A stretch of DNA of 64,000 nt from JAFKFH01 sp017307375 (lineage in GTDB: Bacteria; Pseudomonadota; Alphaproteobacteria; Ferrovibrionales; Ferrovibrionaceae): positions 6,014,001 through 6,078,000 of the forward strand of contig OZ245874.1 of NCBI GenBank assembly GCA_965229335.1. Direction: 5' to 3'. The number at the start of each line of letters is the position of its first letter. The first letter of the stretch is position 1. Positions 44,629 to 54,813 of the stretch are shown here, piece by piece. Made by a program: the position numbers and the translations under genes. Below the pieces are notes generated by a model. That model was not told the DNA's origin, made no database searches, and saw nothing but the letters and a program-made list of their open reading frames with translations.

Positions 44629-45635
44629 CGGATTGGCGCGGCGGCCTCGGCATGGCGGCAGTGGTGGCAGCCGGCCTGATCATCGCCGCGCTGTTCGTGC
44701 TGGCCGCGGGCAAGAGCCCGGCGGCCGTGTTTCGCGTGATGCTGGGCTATGCCGTCGCGACCGGCCCCGGCCTTGCCGAAGTGATGGTGCGGGCCGTGCC
44801 GCTGTGCCTTGCCGGGCTCGGCGTCGCGGTCGCGTTCCGCTGCAACGTCTTCAATATCGGCGCCGACGGCCAGCTGGTCGTCGGCGCCATCCTGGCGACA
44901 GCCGCGGCCGCCATGCTGCCGCCGGCCCTGGCCCTGGTCGGCTTCCTGGTCTGCGGCATCATCGGCGGGGCGGCCTATGGCGGCATCGCCGGCTGGCTGA
45001 AGGCGCGCTTCGGCGTCAGCGAGATCATCGTCACCATCATGCAGAACTACATCGCGATCCAGCTGCTGACCTGGATGGTGCGCGGCCCGATGCAGGAGAA
45101 GATGGGGATGTTCCCGCGTTCCGACGCCATTCCCGGCGCGGCAATGCTGGACATCCTGGTCACGGGCACACGGGTCCACTGGGGTATCGTGATTGCGCTG
45201 GCTGCGACCGCCGCGATCCATGTGCTGATGCGCCACGCCAGCTTCGGCTTCCAGGTGACGGTCGTCGGGCGCAATCCGCTGGTCGCCCGCTTCGCCGGCA
45301 TCCGCGACCGCCGCATCGTGCTGCTTGCCATGCTGGTTTCGGGCGGCCTGGCCGGGCTGGCCGGCGCGGTCGAAATCGCCGGGCTGCACCACCGGCTGCA
45401 GGACGATTTCGCACCGGGGTTCGGCCTGCTTGCCATCGCCGTCGCGCTGCTCGCCCGGCTCGAACCGCTGGCGGTCCCGTTCAGCGCGCTGCTGTTCGGC
45501 ATCCTGCATGTCGGCTCGGGCGCGGTCCAGCGCGAGATCGGCCTGCCCTTCCCCGTCGTCTGGATCTTCGAGGCGATCGTGATCTTCGGCTGCCTGGGCG
45601 TGACCGCGGTCGGCCGGCGCAAGGTGACGGCATGA
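44613..45635 (+). CDS. BMP-type ABC importer permease A (system 1)
   Basis: 340-aa inner-membrane permease of the BPD_transp_2 family, paired with the next one as a heterodimer. It has VRAVPLCLAGLGVAVAFRCNVFNIGADGQLVVGA and the ATPase-contact VSGGLAGLAGAVEIAG. GTG 44613 follows AGAGG by 7 bases; GTG 44625, overlapping the ATPase stop, is an alternative. Confidence 0.9.
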   Translation: MDDRVTDWRGGLGMAAVVAAGLIIAALFVLAAGKSPAAVFRVMLGYAVATGPGLAEVMVRAVPLCLAGLGVAVAFRCNVFNIGADGQLVVGAILATAAAAMLPPALALVGFLVCGIIGGAAYGGIAGWLKARFGVSEIIVTIMQNYIAIQLLTWMVRGPMQEKMGMFPRSDAIPGAAMLDILVTGTRVHWGIVIALAATAAIHVLMRHASFGFQVTVVGRNPLVARFAGIRDRRIVLLAMLVSGGLAGLAGAVEIAGLHHRLQDDFAPGFGLLAIAVALLARLEPLAVPFSALLFGILHVGSGAVQREIGLPFPVVWIFEAIVIFGCLGVTAVGRRKVTA

Positions 45636-46561
45636 TCGACACGCTGTTCCTGGTAGGACTGGCGGCTTCCGCGCTGCGCTTCGCCACCCCGATCCTGTTC
45701 GCCGCCCTGGGCGAGACGATGGCGCAGCGCTCGGGCGTGCTGAACGTCGGGCTCGAAGGGATCATGCTGGTCGGCGCCTTTGCCGGCATGGTCGGCGCGG
45801 TCTGGACCGGCTCGCCCTGGGGCGGCCTCGTGGTCGCCATGGCCTGCGGGATGGCACTGGCCGGGCTGCATGCCCTGTTCTGCCTGACCTTCAGGGTCGA
45901 CCAGATCCTGTCGGGCATCGCGCTCATCGTACTCGGCACCGGACTGTCGGGGTTCGGCTGGCGTCTGACCCTCGGCGCCACCGGCACGCCGCCCAAGGCG
46001 CCCCCCTTTCCCCGGCTCGACCTGCCCGGTCTCTCCGACCTGCCGGTCGTCGGCCAGATCCTGTTTCAGCACCAGCCGATGGTCTATCTCGGCATCGCGC
46101 TGGCCTTCGCCCTCGCCTGGTTCCTGCAGCGCACGACCTGGGGCCTGGAAATCCGCGCGGTCGGCGAAAATCCTGCCGCGGCGGATGCGGCCGGCATCGG
46201 TGTCATCGCCCGGCGCTATGGCTGCGTGCTGTTCGGTGGCGCGATGGCGGCGGCCGGCGGCTGCTATCTGTCGGTCTCGCAGGTCGGCGGTTTCGTCGAG
46301 AACATGGTGTCGGGCCGGGGCTTCATCGCCATCGCCTGCGTCGTGTTCGGCCAGTGGCGGCCGCTGCGCGTCCTCTGTGCCGCCCTTCTGTTCGGCGCGG
46401 CCGAGGCGGCGCAGATCCGCCTGCAGCTGATCGCCCCCCATATTCCCTACCAGCTGTTCGTGATGATGCCCTACGTCGTGGCGGTGGCGGCGCTGGTCGT
46501 CGTCGCCCGCTCGACCAGGCTGCCGGCGGCATTGGGCCGTCCCTTCATCCCGGACCGCTGA
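45632..46561 (+). CDS. BMP-type ABC importer permease B (system 1)
   Basis: 309-aa permease. The N-terminus reads LRFATPILFAALGETMAQRSGVLNVGLEGIMLVGAF, the hallmark of the second nucleoside permease; GLEIRAVGENPAAADAAGI is the coupling helix. ATG 45632 overlaps the preceding stop (ATGA). It is probably the last gene of the rightward unit that began with the Liv-type SBP at 36590. Confidence 0.92.
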   Translation: MIDTLFLVGLAASALRFATPILFAALGETMAQRSGVLNVGLEGIMLVGAFAGMVGAVWTGSPWGGLVVAMACGMALAGLHALFCLTFRVDQILSGIALIVLGTGLSGFGWRLTLGATGTPPKAPPFPRLDLPGLSDLPVVGQILFQHQPMVYLGIALAFALAWFLQRTTWGLEIRAVGENPAAADAAGIGVIARRYGCVLFGGAMAAAGGCYLSVSQVGGFVENMVSGRGFIAIACVVFGQWRPLRVLCAALLFGAAEAAQIRLQLIAPHIPYQLFVMMPYVVAVAALVVVARSTRLPAALGRPFIPDR

Positions 46562-46599
46562 GCAGCCTCTTCGCCGGCATCGCGGTCGGACGCCGATCG

Positions 46600-46613
46600 T
46601 TGATCAGGATCAA
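46600..46613 (+). promoter_or_regulatory. Perfect FNR/FixK-type box TTGAT-N4-ATCAA
   Basis: TTGAT (46600-46604), CAGG, ATCAA (46609-46613) matches the anaerobic/microaerobic FNR/FixK consensus at all ten fixed positions. It is centred 70 bp before the ATG of the 180-aa hypothetical gene, a suitable distance for activation of that gene. A weak hairpin, GCCGG with CCGGC, follows at about 46616-46633. Confidence 0.65.
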
Positions 46614-46676
46614 GGCCGGACACGATGCCGGCTGCTTTTCTGCGGCCTGCCCAGTCCAGGAACGGAGACCGCAGCC

Positions 46677-47219
46677 ATGCCCGGCATCACGCTGACTTTC
46701 GACGAGATTCGCGCCGCCCCGCCCGAGGTGCGACGCTGGCTGGAAGGCCAGCTTGCCGCCGCGCTGGGGCAGCCGGCCCGCCCTTCGGCCGATGAAACCG
46801 GTGCCGCCGATCATCTCGTCGCCTGTCGCGACGAGGAAGCCGCCGCGGTGTTCGACCTGATCCGCGATGTCCTGCCGGTCGCCAACCTGTTCTTCGAACT
46901 GGGCCGCGAGGGCCAGCCGACCGGCCAGGACGGCATCGAAGCCCATGCGCTGGCCGACATGATGCGTCATACCCGCCTCGAAACGCTGGACCAGCTGGCC
47001 GCCTGCCTGCAGGCGATCGACGAGGCGGTGCGGCGGGTGCGCGGCGACGCCCATGCGACCTGCTATCTGCTTGACCGACGCGGCTATTGCCTTGTGGCCA
47101 GCATGACCAGCCGCAGCATCCGGCAGGTCTGGCGCGACGTGATCGCGATGCCACGGGGTGGGAACCCCGAGCCGCCGGCCATGCCGGCCGCCGTCCCGCC
47201 GAGCGGGCCAGCCACATGA
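46677..47219 (+). CDS. Hypothetical protein, 180 aa, downstream of an FNR/FixK box
   Basis: I do not recognise this protein. It is soluble with no signal or membrane segment. It begins MPGITLTFDEIRAAPPEVRRWLEGQL, continues with an acidic helical centre (HLVACRDEEAAAVFDLIRDVLPVANLFFELGRE) and ends in a proline-rich tail. Cysteines are few and not in a cluster pattern. Start ATG 46677 has GGAG about 10 bases before it. It stands alone between the first importer and the GntR operon. The upstream FNR/FixK box suggests expression under low oxygen, unlike its catabolic neighbours. Confidence 0.75.
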   Translation: MPGITLTFDEIRAAPPEVRRWLEGQLAAALGQPARPSADETGAADHLVACRDEEAAAVFDLIRDVLPVANLFFELGREGQPTGQDGIEAHALADMMRHTRLETLDQLAACLQAIDEAVRRVRGDAHATCYLLDRRGYCLVASMTSRSIRQVWRDVIAMPRGGNPEPPAMPAAVPPSGPAT

Positions 47220-47270
47220 CCTGACCGCCGGCCAAGCCGGACAAAAGCGATTGCGCGCCCAGTCGATATA

Positions 47271-47288
47271 TGTACAGTTGACTGGACA
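47271..47288 (+). promoter_or_regulatory. Palindromic GntR/UTRA-type operator
   Basis: TGTACAGT (47271-47278), TG, ACTGGACA (47281-47288): inverted arms of 8 bases with one mismatch, 14 bp before the GntR ATG. Size and symmetry suit a HutC-subfamily GntR dimer. The position overlaps the likely promoter, consistent with autorepression of the whole operon. Confidence 0.55.
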
Positions 47289-47302
47289 ACTTCAGGGCGC
47301 GC

Positions 47303-48145
47303 ATGACCTCCAGGCTGCTTTCCGGCAACGAGCCGTTCTACCTTCAGATCGCGGAGCGGCTGCGCGCCGTCGTCGCCGGCCTGCACGCCGGCGAGAAGAT
47401 CCCGAGCGAACCGCAGCTGGCCGCCGATTTCGGGGTCAGCCGCTTCACGGTGGCGAAGGCAGTCGAGCAATTGGTGCGCGACGGGCTGATCGTCCGCCGC
47501 CAGGGCAGCGGCACCTTCGTGGCCGAGGCACCGCTGCGCCGCCAACCCGGCTATCTGCTGTCGTTCACCGAGGCGGTCGCGGCCGCGGGTCATGCGGCGA
47601 CCCACCGTGTGCTGGCCTTCGAACCCGCAGGATGGGTGCCGGGCCTGCCTTATGAGGCGGGCACGGCGCTGATGCGGCTGGACCGGCTGCGCTACGTCGA
47701 CGGGGCGGCGGTCGCCCGCCACACCTCGATCCTGTCGGCGGCGCTGGTCGCGCGGCTCGGCCTGACCCGGGCGGTCATCGACGACCCCGGCTTCTCCCTC
47801 TACCGGCATTTCGACGATCACGGCCTGAAGGTGGCGAACGCCCAGGAACAGCTGGTCGCCTGTCTGGCCGGCGCCGAGGATCGCCGGCTTCTGGAACTGC
47901 CCCGCAACGCGGTGGTGGTCGCCGTCCGCCGCCATACCTTCGCCGCCGACGGCACGCCGCTCGATGCGGTCGACGCCGTCTACGACGCCCGCCGCTATTC
48001 CTATTCGGCGCGGCTGGAACGCCAGCACGAACCGAAATCGCACAAGACAACAGGGGAGACCGCGAATGATGACGCAGCCAATGAAATGGATCGCCATGAT
48101 GGCCCTCGCCTCGGCCCTTGGGGTGACCGGGGCGCAGGCCGCTGA
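47303..48145 (+). CDS. GntR-family regulator with UTRA domain (HutC type)
   Basis: 280-aa repressor. The winged helix at about 10-75 reads PSEPQLAADFGVSRFTVAKAVEQLVRDGLIVRRQGSGTFVAE; the ligand-binding UTRA domain covers about 95-245. The UTRA part ends near YSYSARLERQ; the last 35 or so residues are charged, non-family sequence that overlaps the start of the next gene by 80 bp, as if an earlier stop codon had been lost. An operator palindrome lies directly upstream. It probably senses a nucleoside-derived or phosphosugar ligand and controls the operon to 57049. Confidence 0.9.
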   Translation: MTSRLLSGNEPFYLQIAERLRAVVAGLHAGEKIPSEPQLAADFGVSRFTVAKAVEQLVRDGLIVRRQGSGTFVAEAPLRRQPGYLLSFTEAVAAAGHAATHRVLAFEPAGWVPGLPYEAGTALMRLDRLRYVDGAAVARHTSILSAALVARLGLTRAVIDDPGFSLYRHFDDHGLKVANAQEQLVACLAGAEDRRLLELPRNAVVVAVRRHTFAADGTPLDAVDAVYDARRYSYSARLERQHEPKSHKTTGETANDDAANEMDRHDGPRLGPWGDRGAGR

Positions 48146-49100
48146 GAAGCCGGCAGCCCTGATCATCGCCCAGGGCGGGCTGGGCGATCAATCCTACAAC
48201 GACCTCGCCAATGCCGGGTTCAAGCGCGGCCTCGAAGCCGCCGGGCTGAAAGGCCGGACGGTGGAATCCAAGGATGTCGTGGCCCAGGCCAACGATATCC
48301 TGCGGCGGGCCTCGGACGCCGAGTTCGGGCTGATCGTCGACCTCGAATACTCCCACGGCACGCCGATGCTGGAAGTCGCCAAGGATTATCCCAATACCCT
48401 CTACGGCATCCTGAACCAGGTGCGGAAGGCGCCCAACATCGTCTCGGTCCTGTTCCAGGAGCAGGAAGGCTCGTATCTCGCCGGCCTGCTGGCGGCGTCG
48501 GTCACCACCGACACCTCGATCAAGGGCATCAACCCCGAGCCGATCATCGGCGTCATCGGCGGGACCAAGTCGGCCGGGATCGACAAGTTCATCGCCGGCT
48601 ACATCGCCGGGGCCAAGGCCGCCAACCCCAACACCCAGGTCCTGGTCGCCTATTCGAACAACTTCGCCGATCCCGCCCTGGGCCAGCAGATGGCCAAGGC
48701 GATGTTCGAATCGGGCGCCGACATCGTCTACCACGTGGCCGGCGGCACCGGCATGGGCGTCATCCAGGCCGCCAAGGCAGCCGGGCGCTACGCGATCGGC
48801 GTCGACGCCGACCAGGACGGCATTGCGCCGGGCAGCGTCCTGACCTCGATGATCAAGCGCACCGACGTCGCCGTCGAGAACGTCGTCAAGGCCTATGGCC
48901 GCGGCGAGAAGATCGGCGGCACGACGATGGCCTTCGGCCTGAAGGAGAACGGCGTCGGCCTGTCGGAGATGAAATACACGAAGACTCTGATTCCGGCCGC
49001 GATCCTGGCCAAGGTCGAGGCGGCGAAGGCCGACATCATCGAAGGGCGGATCAAGGTATGGAACGTCGTCGAGCAGGGTTATCCGGACTATCTGAAGTAA
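48066..49100 (+). CDS. BMP/PnrA-family nucleoside-type substrate-binding protein (system 2)
   Basis: 344 aa with a Sec signal (WIAMMALASALGVTGAQA), no lipobox. It is divergent in sequence from the system 1 protein: LIIAQGGLGDQSYNDLANAGFKRGLEAAG, EQEGSYLAGLLAA, GVIGGTKSAGIDKFIAGYIAGA and VYHVAGGTGMGVIQAA are classic PnrA/Med-like blocks and closer to known purine-nucleoside receptors. Start ATG 48066 follows AGGGGAG and lies inside the GntR reading frame. Confidence 0.92.
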   Translation: MMTQPMKWIAMMALASALGVTGAQAAEKPAALIIAQGGLGDQSYNDLANAGFKRGLEAAGLKGRTVESKDVVAQANDILRRASDAEFGLIVDLEYSHGTPMLEVAKDYPNTLYGILNQVRKAPNIVSVLFQEQEGSYLAGLLAASVTTDTSIKGINPEPIIGVIGGTKSAGIDKFIAGYIAGAKAANPNTQVLVAYSNNFADPALGQQMAKAMFESGADIVYHVAGGTGMGVIQAAKAAGRYAIGVDADQDGIAPGSVLTSMIKRTDVAVENVVKAYGRGEKIGGTTMAFGLKENGVGLSEMKYTKTLIPAAILAKVEAAKADIIEGRIKVWNVVEQGYPDYLK

Positions 49101-49101
49101 G

Positions 49102-50630
<1,529 letters not shown>

Positions 50631-50634
<4 letters not shown>

Positions 50635-51701
50635 CGGCGATGCCTGAAACCGCCCTCGCCGCATCGGCGGCCTCGGGGTGGTCGCGGCGGGCCGGCACGC
50701 TCGCCCTGCCGGCGCTGCCGGTCGTGCTGGCGTTCGCGCTGGCCGCCATCGTGCTGGCACTGGCCGGCCACGACCCGGTCGATGTCTACGGGCAATTGCT
50801 GACCGAAGCCTTCGGCAGCCGCCAGCGAATCGCATCGACACTGGCGGCGTCGACGCCACTGATCCTGAGCGGCCTGGCGATCGCCGTGGCCTTCCGCGCC
50901 GGTGCCTTCAACGTGGGGGTCGAGGGTTGCATCTATGTCGGCGGCCTGGCCGCCGCCTTCGCCGGCTTCACCTTCACCGGCCTTGGACCTGCACTGCTGC
51001 CCGTCGCGCTGGTCACCGGCATCGCGACCGGCGCCTTGTGGATGCTGCTGCCCGGCCTGCTGCGGGCGCGGCTCGGCGTCGACGAGGTGGTGACGACGCT
51101 GATGCTCAACTTCATCGCCATCAGCCTCACCTCCTACCTCGTCAACGGGCCGCTGCTGGCACCAGGCGCTGCCAATTCGGCCACCCCGATGATCGCCGAT
51201 GCCGCGCGGCTGCCCCGCCTGTTTTCCGGCATCAATCTCAACGGCGGGTTCGCCATCGCGCTGGCCCTGGTCGTGCTGTACTGGCTGTGGGGGCGATGGA
51301 CCGCGATCGGCTTCGAGACCAGGCTGGCCGGGCTCAACGCCCGCTTCGCCCGCGCGACCGGCCTGGACGTGCCGATGCTGATCATCCGCATGATGCTGCT
51401 GTCCGGCGCCATCGGCGGGCTGGCCGGGGCCGTGCATGCATTGGGCAACGTCCACCGCTTCGTCGCCGGTTTCTCGCCGGGCTATGGTTTCACCGGCATC
51501 GCGGTAGCCCTGCTCGGGCGTGGCAATGCGCTGGGCATCCTGCTCGCCGCGATCCTGTTCGGTGCGCTGGCGACGTCCGGCGCCACCATCCAGCTGTTCA
51601 CCGACGTGCCGGTCGAGATCGTCAACATCCTGCAGGGCATGGTCATGATCTTCGCCGTCGCCCGCTTCGGCCTGCTGTTCGCCCGGCGGAAGGCGTCATG
51701 A
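50631..51701 (+). CDS. BMP-type ABC importer permease A (system 2)
   Basis: 356-aa permease of the BPD_transp_2 family. It has ASTPLILSGLAIAVAFRAGAFNVGVEGCIYVGGLAA, ARLGVDEVVTTLMLNFIA and LLSGAIGGLAGAVHALG. ATG 50631 overlaps the ATPase stop by four bases. About 9-10 hydrophobic helices. Confidence 0.92.
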
Positions 51702-52603
51702 TCGACAACATCATCCATTCGGCGCTGATCATGACCACACCGGTCCTGCTGGCAGCACTCGGCGGGCTGATCAACCGCGTCGGCGGACTGGTCAATATCG
51801 GTCTCGGCGCAATGATGCTGTCGGGCGCGCTGGTCGGATTTCTGGTCGCCGCCGACAACGGTTCGTGGCCGCTGGCGCTGGCCGCCGCCGGACTGGCCGG
51901 CGCGGTCACCGCGCTGGCGATGTCGCTGATCGTCACCCGGCTCGGTGCCGACGAGATCATCGTCGGACTCGGGCTGAACATCGTCGTCGCGGGCCTCGTG
52001 CGCTTCTTCCTGAAATCGCATTTCCACACCTCGGGCACGCTGGGCCTGCCCGCCGTCACCATGCTGCCGCGCTACGACCTGCCGGGCATCGCCGACCTGC
52101 CGGTGCTGGGCGCGATCTTCTCCGGCCACGACATCCTCACCTGGATGTCCTGGGCCCTGGTGCCCGCGACCGTCTGGTTCCTGGGCCGCACCCGGGCCGG
52201 GCTGCGCCTGCGCGCCGCCGGGGCGGCGCCCGGCCCGGCCCGCGCCCTCGGCCTGGCGCCGCTTGCGATCCGCGATGCCTCCAGCGTCTATGCCGGCTTC
52301 CTGTCCGGGCTGGCCGGCGCCTATCTCGCCATCGGCGTCGTCGGCATCTTCAACGAGGGGATCGTCGCCGGCCGCGGCTTCATCGCACTCGCCGCCTTCT
52401 ATTTCGGCCGCAACCGGCCGGTGGCCACCGCGATGGGTGCCCTGCTGTTCGGCTTCTTCGACGCCATCCAGATCCGCCTGCAGGGCCGCGGCGTGCCGGC
52501 CGAACTGGTGCAGATGCTGCCCTATGCGATGGTCATCGTGTTCCTGACCCTGGTTGCCGTGGCGGCGCGGCGCCGTGCCCAGAAGGTGGATGTCCATGAC
52601 TGA
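51698..52603 (+). CDS. BMP-type ABC importer permease B (system 2)
   Basis: 301-aa permease. N-terminus TTPVLLAALGGLINRVGGLVNIGLGAMMLSGAL matches the second nucleoside permease; GFLSGLAGAYLAIGVVGIFNEGIVAGRGFIALA is the coupling region. It overlaps the preceding gene by four bases and the isochorismatase gene by 8 bp. Confidence 0.92.
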   Translation: MIDNIIHSALIMTTPVLLAALGGLINRVGGLVNIGLGAMMLSGALVGFLVAADNGSWPLALAAAGLAGAVTALAMSLIVTRLGADEIIVGLGLNIVVAGLVRFFLKSHFHTSGTLGLPAVTMLPRYDLPGIADLPVLGAIFSGHDILTWMSWALVPATVWFLGRTRAGLRLRAAGAAPGPARALGLAPLAIRDASSVYAGFLSGLAGAYLAIGVVGIFNEGIVAGRGFIALAAFYFGRNRPVATAMGALLFGFFDAIQIRLQGRGVPAELVQMLPYAMVIVFLTLVAVAARRRAQKVDVHD

Positions 52604-53159
52604 ACGCCCGGCCACCGCGCTGATCCTGGTCGACGTGATCAATTCGTTCTTCGAGCCCGGCCAGCCGAACTACTACCCGGCGGTCGAGGAGGTGCTGGGA
52701 CCGCTGCGCCGGCTGCGCGCGGCGGCGAATGCCGGCGGCCATATCGTCGTTCATGCCGTCGAACGCCACCGGCCGGGCTTCGACGACTTCGAATGGCGCA
52801 AGCTGCCGATCCACCACCTGGCCGAAGCCAACGATGCCGCCTTCTTCGCCGAATTCGTCCCGAACGGCCCGCGCGAGACCGTCGTCTACAAGCGCCGGTT
52901 CAGCGCCTTCTTTGCCACCGACCTCGCCCTGTTCCTCACCGAACAGGCGGTGCGGCGCGTGATCATCGCCGGGGTCAAGACCAATGTCTGCATCCGGGCG
53001 ACGGCGCAGGACGCCTTCGCCAACGGCTTCGAGCCGGTGATCCCGCGCGAGGCGACCAATTCGAACCGCGCGCATCTGGCCGAGGCTTCGCTGGAGGACA
53101 TCGACCGCTACATGGGCCGGGTGGTCGCCCTGGACGATGCGCTGGCGATGCTGGCATGA
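52596..53159 (+). CDS. Isochorismatase-family cysteine hydrolase in the nucleoside operon
   Basis: 187 aa. Catalytic triad D13 (LILVDVINSFFE), K99 (VVYKRRFSAFF) and C132 (VKTNVCIRATAQDA). Activity would be amide, ureide or nicotinamidase-like hydrolysis. An in-frame ATG six bases upstream (52590) is an alternative. Unlike the RutB-like copy at 30224, it is shorter and belongs to the importer 2 operon, so it may deaminate or de-ureidate the base released from the imported nucleoside. Confidence 0.88.
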   Translation: MTERPATALILVDVINSFFEPGQPNYYPAVEEVLGPLRRLRAAANAGGHIVVHAVERHRPGFDDFEWRKLPIHHLAEANDAAFFAEFVPNGPRETVVYKRRFSAFFATDLALFLTEQAVRRVIIAGVKTNVCIRATAQDAFANGFEPVIPREATNSNRAHLAEASLEDIDRYMGRVVALDDALAMLA

Positions 53160-54007
53160 CCCGGGTCGCCGTTACCGGCTATGCCAGCCTCGACCATGTC
53201 GTGCTGCTCGACGGGGCGGTGCGACCGGGCATGACCACCACGATCCTCGACCGCCCCCGCGACGCCTGGCCGCGGCTGGGCGGCAGCCCGGCCTTCGTCG
53301 CCGCCGCACTGGTGCAGGGCGGGATCGGAACGGTGACCCCGGTCAGCTGGGTCGGCGATGACGAGGCGGGCCAGGACTACCTGCGGCGGCTCGCAGCCGC
53401 CGGCATGTCCGGCGACGGCATCGCGATCGTTCCCGGTGCGCGCACCCCCGTCGCCATCCTGGCCTACGATCCCGACGGCGGCTGCGCCTGCCTCTACCAC
53501 CCGGGGCTGCCCAAGGACTTGAGCCTGACGCCGGCCCAGCGCGACGCAGTCGCCGCGGCCGACTGGGTCTGCCTGACCATCGGTCCGCGGGCGATCACCG
53601 ACGCCGTGCTGGCCCTGATCGGCGATCGGACTCGGCTTGCCTGGGTGGTGAAGAACGATCCGCGGGCCCTGACGCCGGAACAGGCAGCCAGGCTGGCCGG
53701 CCGCGCCGACGCGATCTTCGCCAGCGCCGCCGAGGCCGAATTCCTCGCCGCGGCCTTTGCCGCGGCGCCAGGGCGGCGCGACGGGCAGATCCTGGTCGAG
53801 ACCCAAGGCCGGCGGGGTGCCGCCGTCACCTGTCGCGGCCGGATGACCTTTGTTCCTGCCGAGGCGGTGAGCGTCGCCGACCCGACCGGCGCGGGCGACA
53901 CCTTTGCCGGGGGCGCCATCGCGGCGCTGATCGGCGGCGAGACCGAACCGGCCGCGATCGCCGCGGCCGGCAACCTGGCGGCGCGGCGCATGCTGCTCGC
54001 CCGATGA
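53156..54007 (+). CDS. PfkB/ribokinase-family sugar or nucleoside kinase
   Basis: 283 aa. PfkB signatures: the N-terminal GYASLDHVVLL and LGGSPAFVAAAL substrate loop, and the C-terminal DPTGAGDTFAGG with the catalytic base D248. It could phosphorylate ribose, ribose-1-phosphate or a nucleoside. Overlap with neighbours on both sides (ATGA) puts it in the operon. Together with the phosphorylase it suggests use of the pentose part. Confidence 0.9.
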   Translation: MTRVAVTGYASLDHVVLLDGAVRPGMTTTILDRPRDAWPRLGGSPAFVAAALVQGGIGTVTPVSWVGDDEAGQDYLRRLAAAGMSGDGIAIVPGARTPVAILAYDPDGGCACLYHPGLPKDLSLTPAQRDAVAAADWVCLTIGPRAITDAVLALIGDRTRLAWVVKNDPRALTPEQAARLAGRADAIFASAAEAEFLAAAFAAAPGRRDGQILVETQGRRGAAVTCRGRMTFVPAEAVSVADPTGAGDTFAGGAIAALIGGETEPAAIAAAGNLAARRMLLAR

Positions 54008-54813
54008 ATGACGACAACCCGGAGTTTTGGGTCATGAGTGACGACGGACAAGCGGCCAAGGCCTGGTATATCGGCGCGCGACGCGAGGATGTCGGGCAAT
54101 CGGCGATCCTGGTCGGCGATCCCCAGCGGATCGATCGGATCGCCGAACATCTGAGCGATGTACGCTTCCTGCCCGAGCAGCGCGGGCTGCGCACGATCAC
54201 CGGCAGCCGCGCCGGCCAGCGCGTCACCGTCTCCGCCTTCGGCATGGGGGCGCCGATCGCCACCATCGTGCTGCACGAACTGCAGTCGCTGGGCATCGGC
54301 ACCTTCCTCAGGATCGGGACGGCAATGGCGGTGCCGCCGGCGAAGATCGGCGACTTCGTGCTGGCCGACGGCGCGCTGCGCGGCGACGGCACCTCGGCGA
54401 GCTATGCCCCGCCGGGCTTTCCCGCCATCGCCGACTTCGACCTGAACCTGCGGCTGCGCCAGCGGCTCGCCGCGTCGGGCCACGCCTGGCATGCCGGCAT
54501 CTTCGGCACCTATGACGGCTTCTACACCGAGATGTTCGCCCTGTCGGGCGACCGGCGGGCGATGATCCAGGCCCTGAAGGACGACATCCGGCGCCTGGGC
54601 CTGATCGGTACCGACATGGAAACCGCCGCCCTGCTGACCGCCGCGCGCGTGCTGCGCGTCCGTGCCTCGACCCTGTGCGTCGCCACGGTCGACGCCAACA
54701 CGCAAGAGAAGATCGACGAGGCGACGATGGCGCGGGTGGAACGCGACCTGTTCGAAGTGGCCCTGGACGGGCTGACCGCGCTGGTCGCGGCAATCGGGGA
54801 GACCACGCCATGA
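54004..54813 (+). CDS. Nucleoside phosphorylase (PNP/UDP family)
   Basis: 269 aa. Uridine/purine phosphorylase fold: AILVGDPQRIDRIAEHL at the start, FGMGAPIATIVLHEL, phosphate-binding FLRIGTAMAV, and GTDMETAALLTAAR with the ribose-binding Met-Glu. It splits a nucleoside with phosphate into base plus ribose-1-phosphate. A later ATG (codon 11, 54034) could also start it. Base specificity cannot be read. Confidence 0.9.
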   Translation: MNDDNPEFWVMSDDGQAAKAWYIGARREDVGQSAILVGDPQRIDRIAEHLSDVRFLPEQRGLRTITGSRAGQRVTVSAFGMGAPIATIVLHELQSLGIGTFLRIGTAMAVPPAKIGDFVLADGALRGDGTSASYAPPGFPAIADFDLNLRLRQRLAASGHAWHAGIFGTYDGFYTEMFALSGDRRAMIQALKDDIRRLGLIGTDMETAALLTAARVLRVRASTLCVATVDANTQEKIDEATMARVERDLFEVALDGLTALVAAIGETTP

